Shown piece after piece: positions 18,913 through 19,132 of a DNA stretch of 19,132 nucleotides (positions are counted from its first letter, which is position 1; the number at the start of each line of letters is the position of its first letter). Both the position numbers and the translations under genes were made by a program. Below the pieces are notes generated by a model. It was given only the letters and a program-made list of their open reading frames with translations. It did no database searches and had not been told where the DNA came from. Source of the stretch: Candolleomyces eurysporus. Its lineage: Eukaryota > Basidiomycota > Agaricomycetes > Agaricales > Psathyrellaceae. The stretch lies in assembly GCA_027579435.1 (NCBI GenBank), contig JANBPK010000080.1:1-19132 (forward strand), read 5' to 3'.

Positions 18913-19132
18913 GTAAACTTGTGTTGTAGAGTCTCTTTCTGCCAAATGCGCGCGTTGAGTTCAAATATTGATCGTCGGATCTGGAGAGGAATGCATACAG
19001 AGGACGACAGTTGGTACTGGCCCCCACTAAGTACAGTCGGGTGGAGTCGCTATAGATTGAACATCATCGGTGTGCTATCGAGTAAGGATGTTCGGTAAGA
19101 GAATGAAGTTAACCAAATTCTGTCGGGCGACG
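18776..19132. repeat. Right copy of exact terminal direct repeat
   Basis: Identical to 1-357 in direct orientation, starting with the A run at 18776 and ending at the last base of the window. If the molecule is circular, one copy must be removed and the unit is 18,775 bp. Confidence 0.95.

Noticed and set aside
1..19132. Virus, mitochondrial plasmid or transposon as explanation of the terminal repeat
   Set aside because: The genes are spliced nuclear-type NACHT receptors. No polymerase, capsid, integrase, transposase or terminal inverted repeat is visible.
1..19132. tRNA, rRNA or CRISPR elements
   Set aside because: No clover-leaf with A/B boxes, no rRNA-like block and no regularly spaced short repeats were seen on reading both strands.

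Overview
The window looks like nuclear DNA of a basidiomycete fungus, most likely an Agaricomycete. Three things point that way. The genes carry short spliceosomal introns of about 53-65 bases with GT...AG ends. The leaders and introns are pyrimidine rich. The main genes are NACHT-domain NTPases of a type expanded in mushroom-forming fungi, in which a block of the form H-A-A-M-G-A-x-H-E-S then P-P-P-L-C-H/Y-P precedes the P-loop. No database search was possible, so family names rest on motifs.

The core is a direct tandem family of three paralogous NLR-like genes on the + strand: gene 1 (3470-6029), gene 2 (7792-10165) and gene 3 (14000-17217). Each has a conserved leader, a 49-nt first exon, a second exon of 84-90 nt, a 132-nt exon ending in an Asn/Gly-rich motif, and one long final exon with the NACHT ATPase and a C-terminal region without recognisable repeats. 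Gene 1 is intact. Gene 2 loses frame near its C-terminus. In gene 3 the exon-2/exon-3 pair is present three times in tandem, so its N-terminal arm is about 165 residues longer.

The spacers are full of decay products. There is a degenerate protein-kinase-like pseudogene (1428-3167), an isolated NLR fragment (6637-6765), a possible NLR 5' end relic (12725-12945) and a longer NLR pseudogene at the right edge (18205 onward). A weak minus-strand gene model lies at 10986-11684. Several spacers are purine rich on the + strand, which suggests former minus-strand genes or long pyrimidine-rich introns. I see no tRNA, rRNA, CRISPR array or transposase.

Bases 1-357 are repeated exactly at 18776-19132. 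The record is therefore either a circular molecule or circularised assembly of about 18,775 bp, or one period of a larger tandem array. Joining the ends runs the right-edge NLR pseudogene into the left edge. Single Ns beside homopolymers show that run lengths were not fully resolved.

The working hypothesis is a fast-evolving cluster of fungal NLRs with a modular N-terminal arm (basic/Ser motifs plus an Asn/Gly beta motif that may be amyloid-like), a central NACHT switch, no classical ligand-binding repeats, and a decayed kinase nearby.
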